Below, one piece after another: positions 61,773-64,000 of a DNA stretch of 64,000 bases. Position 1 is the first letter of the stretch, and the number at the start of each line of letters is the position of its first letter. The notes beneath the pieces are model-generated. The model ran no database searches. It was given only the letters and a program-made list of their open reading frames with translations, and had not been told where the DNA came from. A program made the position numbers and the translations under genes. The stretch is from positions 1-64,000 of the forward strand of contig JBGCFQ010000006.1 in the NCBI GenBank assembly GCA_045106985.1. The letters are read 5' to 3'. The stretch is from JAUIET01 sp045106985 (GTDB taxonomy: Bacteria; Pseudomonadota; Gammaproteobacteria; Pseudomonadales; JAUIET01).

Positions 61773-62282
61773 TTAGCGTTGCTGTAGAGAAAAGTGACGG
61801 GCCAAAACGATACGTTGCGACTCGAAGGCAAAGTCCTCTAAGTTGATATCAGATATATTTTGCCATTCCACAGCCGCCACATCATCTGATGCCTGAACGA
61901 AAGGTTTGCTCGCGAATCGTGCCTCAAAAAATGCATCGGTGGTGTCGTAGGTCACCTCAGCAAATAGGTATTGATTGGCTTCTGAGCACACATACTGAAA
62001 CTGGTCTAACTCTAGTTGCAGCTCCTCCTTTACTTCCCGACGTGCTGCTTGCTCCAGAGACTCGCCTGGGTCGACAAAGCCACCTGGTAAGTCAAACATC
62101 CCTTTGCAGGGCTCGCGACCACGAACTGCAAGCAGCATTTCGTCGTCACATCGAATGATTACCGCAACCGCGCTGGCGGCATTTCTGTAGAACTGAAAGC
62201 CACAACTGCTGCAAAGCAGTTTCTTCCGCCCAATCGGCTCAAACTTGGGCTCTGAGCATTTTGGGCAGTGAATATTAGCCAC
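61773..62282 (-). CDS. NUDIX hydrolase with N-terminal zinc ribbon
   Basis: A 169-residue pyrophosphohydrolase. A four-Cys zinc ribbon (CPKCSEPK, CSSCGFQF) precedes the NUDIX box GGFVDPGESLEQAARREVKEE (motif Gx5Ex7REUxEE complete). The zinc ribbon plus one NUDIX domain recalls NADH pyrophosphatase NudC but the protein is shorter and lacks the SQPWPFP motif, so the substrate is uncertain. It is convergent with the RND gene (6-base gap) and lies 20 bases from the DUF2333 gene on the same strand. Confidence 0.85.
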   Translation of the reverse strand: MANIHCPKCSEPKFEPIGRKKLLCSSCGFQFYRNAASAVAVIIRCDDEMLLAVRGREPCKGMFDLPGGFVDPGESLEQAARREVKEELQLELDQFQYVCSEANQYLFAEVTYDTTDAFFEARFASKPFVQASDDVAAVEWQNISDINLEDFAFESQRIVLARHFSLQQR

Positions 62283-62301
62283 GGTAGTCGTTCGCTATTC
62301 G

Positions 62302-63351
62302 CTAGCCTTGGTCTAGCAGTTCTCGCAAGTTGATCACGGCAGAGTTTGCTCTCGATATGTAAGAGGCGGTGACCAGCGAGTGGTTGGCAAACATACCGAA
62401 GCCAGAGCCATTAAGCACTACTGGGCTATTAAGCGGTTGCACGGCTGACTCTAGCTCACGAATTATCTGGCGTAAGCTGACGCTGGCATTTTTGTCGCCT
62501 AACACTTGGTTGAAATCTTTTTCTGCGGCGCGAAGCAAATGTATTAGAACCCAAGCAGAACCCCTTGCTTCATACATTACATCGTCAATTTCCAGCCAGG
62601 GTGTTTTTACTTCAATGTCAGCAGGCCTTTCTGTGGAGTTTTCCGCGGAGCTGTCACCCGCTAAGTCTGTATTTACTCGACTCTGACCGACGCTGGCACT
62701 TAGCCTTTGCGACAAGCTACCCAATCGTTTTTCGATAATCGATAGCCACTCTCGCAGGTTATCGGCGCGCGCATAGAATTGAGCGTCGGCTGACTCAGGA
62801 TCAATGAGCGCGTCGCGATAGCCCTTGAGAAAATTAATGCCGTCTTGATACTTGCTCTCGCAGGAGGGTAATATCCACCACATATGGTCGGAATTAAACG
62901 CGGGCTCGGCTCTGGACAGATTAATATTCTCTACTGACTGCGATTGCGAACGGCTGTAATCATTGCGCAGTGCTTTAACGGCATCACGCAGTTGAATCAA
63001 AGCGCCATATTCCCAATTGGGCATATTGTCTAGAATGATAAACGGCGGCATTTTGTCATTGCTAATGAAACCGCCCGGTTTATTCAACAAAGTTTCCGCT
63101 ATTTTAATAGCGGTGTCGGCCGTAGCGTAACCGGCAGGTGCAGGTTTGCCATCAATTTCCCAATTTACCCAGAGCAAGTCAGGCTCGCGAGATACGTACC
63201 AACCAACCAGGCTGGTGATCAGCAGCACAGCCAGTAAAACGATGACAAGCGCAGAGCCGCGGTTACCTTCACTGCTCGATCGTGACCCCGATTGACTCGC
63301 ACGAAACGCTATAGTGTCTTTCATTTCCTGCCACAATTCAGCAACCGCCAT
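62302..63351 (-). CDS. DUF2333 family membrane-anchored protein
   Basis: About 349 residues; one membrane span near 38-55 (VIVLLAVLLITSLVGWYVS) and a periplasmic remainder rich in polar helices. Conserved family elements recognised are PGGFISNDKMPP, NWEYGALIQLRDAV and EPAFNSDHMWWILPSCES. The ATG at 63351 has AGGTGG upstream and is preferred to GTG at 63363. The family is gammaproteobacterial and has no assigned function. It is upstream of the NUDIX gene on the same strand. Confidence 0.82.
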   Translation of the reverse strand: MAVAELWQEMKDTIAFRASQSGSRSSSEGNRGSALVIVLLAVLLITSLVGWYVSREPDLLWVNWEIDGKPAPAGYATADTAIKIAETLLNKPGGFISNDKMPPFIILDNMPNWEYGALIQLRDAVKALRNDYSRSQSQSVENINLSRAEPAFNSDHMWWILPSCESKYQDGINFLKGYRDALIDPESADAQFYARADNLREWLSIIEKRLGSLSQRLSASVGQSRVNTDLAGDSSAENSTERPADIEVKTPWLEIDDVMYEARGSAWVLIHLLRAAEKDFNQVLGDKNASVSLRQIIRELESAVQPLNSPVVLNGSGFGMFANHSLVTASYISRANSAVINLRELLDQG

Positions 63352-63464
63352 TAGTTTTACCACCTGTAATCGTCAATCAATGCGTGTTGGCGCGAGTATA
63401 CAACATGGTGTGTTCAGAGGTTCCCTATTTAGCGCGAGAGCTGTAATCTGGTGCAAATTGCCAC

Positions 63465-64000
63465 ATGGGATCAAAAACTTTGAATTCGAAAACGATTGTC
63501 TCCTTATTAGTTATATTTGTACTTGCCGGCCTGATAGGTGCAGCAGGAAGTTCTATTTCAATGTCTATCGCCGGCTACCCTCTGTTCGCGTCAGCAGTGC
63601 TGCTGATTTTTGTTATTCAGTGGCTGGCATTTATACCGGCCTGGCTGCTGCACACTGAGCGCTTCTATGATTTGGCGGGCGGCCTGACCTATCTATCGGT
63701 CGTCGTCTTAATTTTGTACAGCATAGAGTTTAGTAATCCTCGAGCACAACTGCTCGGCGTTTTGGTCGCTATTTGGGCCATTCGTCTCAGCGGCTTTTTG
63801 TTTATTAGAGTCATAAAAGACGGTTTTGACCGACGTTTTACCAAAATCAAAACTCAATTTGGTCGATTTCTTGTTACCTGGAATCTGCAGGCCCTTTGGG
63901 TAACGGTAACTGGAGCTGCGGCCTATACCGCTATGAGCGCCGACGTAGCGGCACTGGATGTTGGCAGTACACAAGCCGGCATTTTGGATGCCTGGGCGAT
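63465..64000 (+). CDS. DUF1295 / steroid-5-alpha-reductase-like membrane protein, 3' end cut
   Basis: The frame from ATG 63465 stays open to the window end (178 residues seen). Several hydrophobic spans are followed by TERFYDLAGGLTYLS, then LSGFLFIRVIKDG and DRRFTKIKTQFGRFLVTWNL, all typical of the DUF1295/ICMT-like family that includes 5-alpha-reductase relatives. The name does not imply a steroid substrate. It is divergent from the DUF2333 gene across 113 bases. Confidence 0.8.
   Translation, partial: MGSKTLNSKTIVSLLVIFVLAGLIGAAGSSISMSIAGYPLFASAVLLIFVIQWLAFIPAWLLHTERFYDLAGGLTYLSVVVLILYSIEFSNPRAQLLGVLVAIWAIRLSGFLFIRVIKDGFDRRFTKIKTQFGRFLVTWNLQALWVTVTGAAAYTAMSADVAALDVGSTQAGILDAWA

Noticed and set aside
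63465..64000. Steroid 5-alpha-reductase linked to the steroid cluster
   Set aside because: DUF1295 proteins share the fold but are common in bacteria without steroid metabolism, and the gene is 39 kb away from the cluster.
1..64000. CRISPR arrays, tRNA or rRNA genes, toxin-antitoxin pairs, prophage
   Set aside because: No repeat-spacer pattern, cloverleaf, rRNA segment or typical toxin-antitoxin pair was seen when reading both strands by eye; a covariance-model scan would be decisive for RNA genes.

Overview
The window looks like chromosome from an aerobic, probably marine, gammaproteobacterium of moderate GC content. The evidence is FabV-type enoyl reductase, MiaE, a Pseudomonas-type long isocitrate lyase, a DamX-like SPOR protein, a RibB with a degenerate GTP cyclohydrolase II half, DjlA, RimO/RsmE and a PhaF-like phasin. 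A relative of the Cellvibrionales/Spongiibacteraceae would fit, but that assignment is inference. I saw no rRNA, tRNA, CRISPR array, prophage or intact transposase.

Region 1 (1-8194) is accessory metabolism: a 5'-truncated flavin monooxygenase, a PhyH-type dioxygenase, a truncated SET-domain fragment, a sodium:solute symporter, a type III CoA transferase, a secreted avidin-family protein, a family 2 glycosyltransferase and MiaE. Region 2 (8262-24587) is the metabolic core. FabV and a metallo-hydrolase lead into a one-strand steroid C/D-ring (HIP pathway) cluster: FadD3, IpdA, IpdB, IpdC, two acyl-CoA dehydrogenase pairs, FadA6-like thiolase, two SDRs (one strongly IpdF-like) and a second thiolase, closed by a strong terminator. 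The products would activate the hydrindane propionate left after removal of rings A and B, adjust its C5 oxygen, open ring C and shorten the chain to central CoA thioesters. No EchA20-type D-ring hydrolase is in the window.

Region 3 (24636-43174) is mixed housekeeping and regulation: an orphan ParA, DjlA, a short Ppx/GppA protein, a repeat-rich intergenic region, isocitrate lyase (glyoxylate shunt, fitting growth on acetyl-CoA), a DamX-like AAA-SPOR protein, a thiolase-like gene overlapping polyphosphate kinase, an epimerase with a TetR regulator, a phasin, LysR/RraA/AraC genes, RibB, an HMCES/YedK-type protein and a small hybrid histidine kinase.

Region 4 (43221-50965) is a three-gene minus-strand unit: TonB-dependent receptor, YfiR-like periplasmic protein and a 1676-residue CHASE8 hybrid kinase. 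The kinase carries three receivers, an Hpt domain, a PAS domain, a degenerate GGDEF domain and an intact EAL domain. It resembles the YfiBNR logic rebuilt with a receptor in place of YfiB and a phosphorelay/phosphodiesterase in place of YfiN, and it is the best candidate here for an under-described signalling system.

Region 5 (51168-64000) holds MsrA, a Yip1-family membrane protein, a minus-strand run of CULT-domain (bacterial cereblon-like) protein, RluA-type pseudouridine synthase, RimO and RsmE, then TrxB, an acyl-CoA dehydrogenase, small hypotheticals, an RND/MMPL exporter, a NUDIX hydrolase, a DUF2333 protein and a DUF1295 membrane protein cut by the window end.
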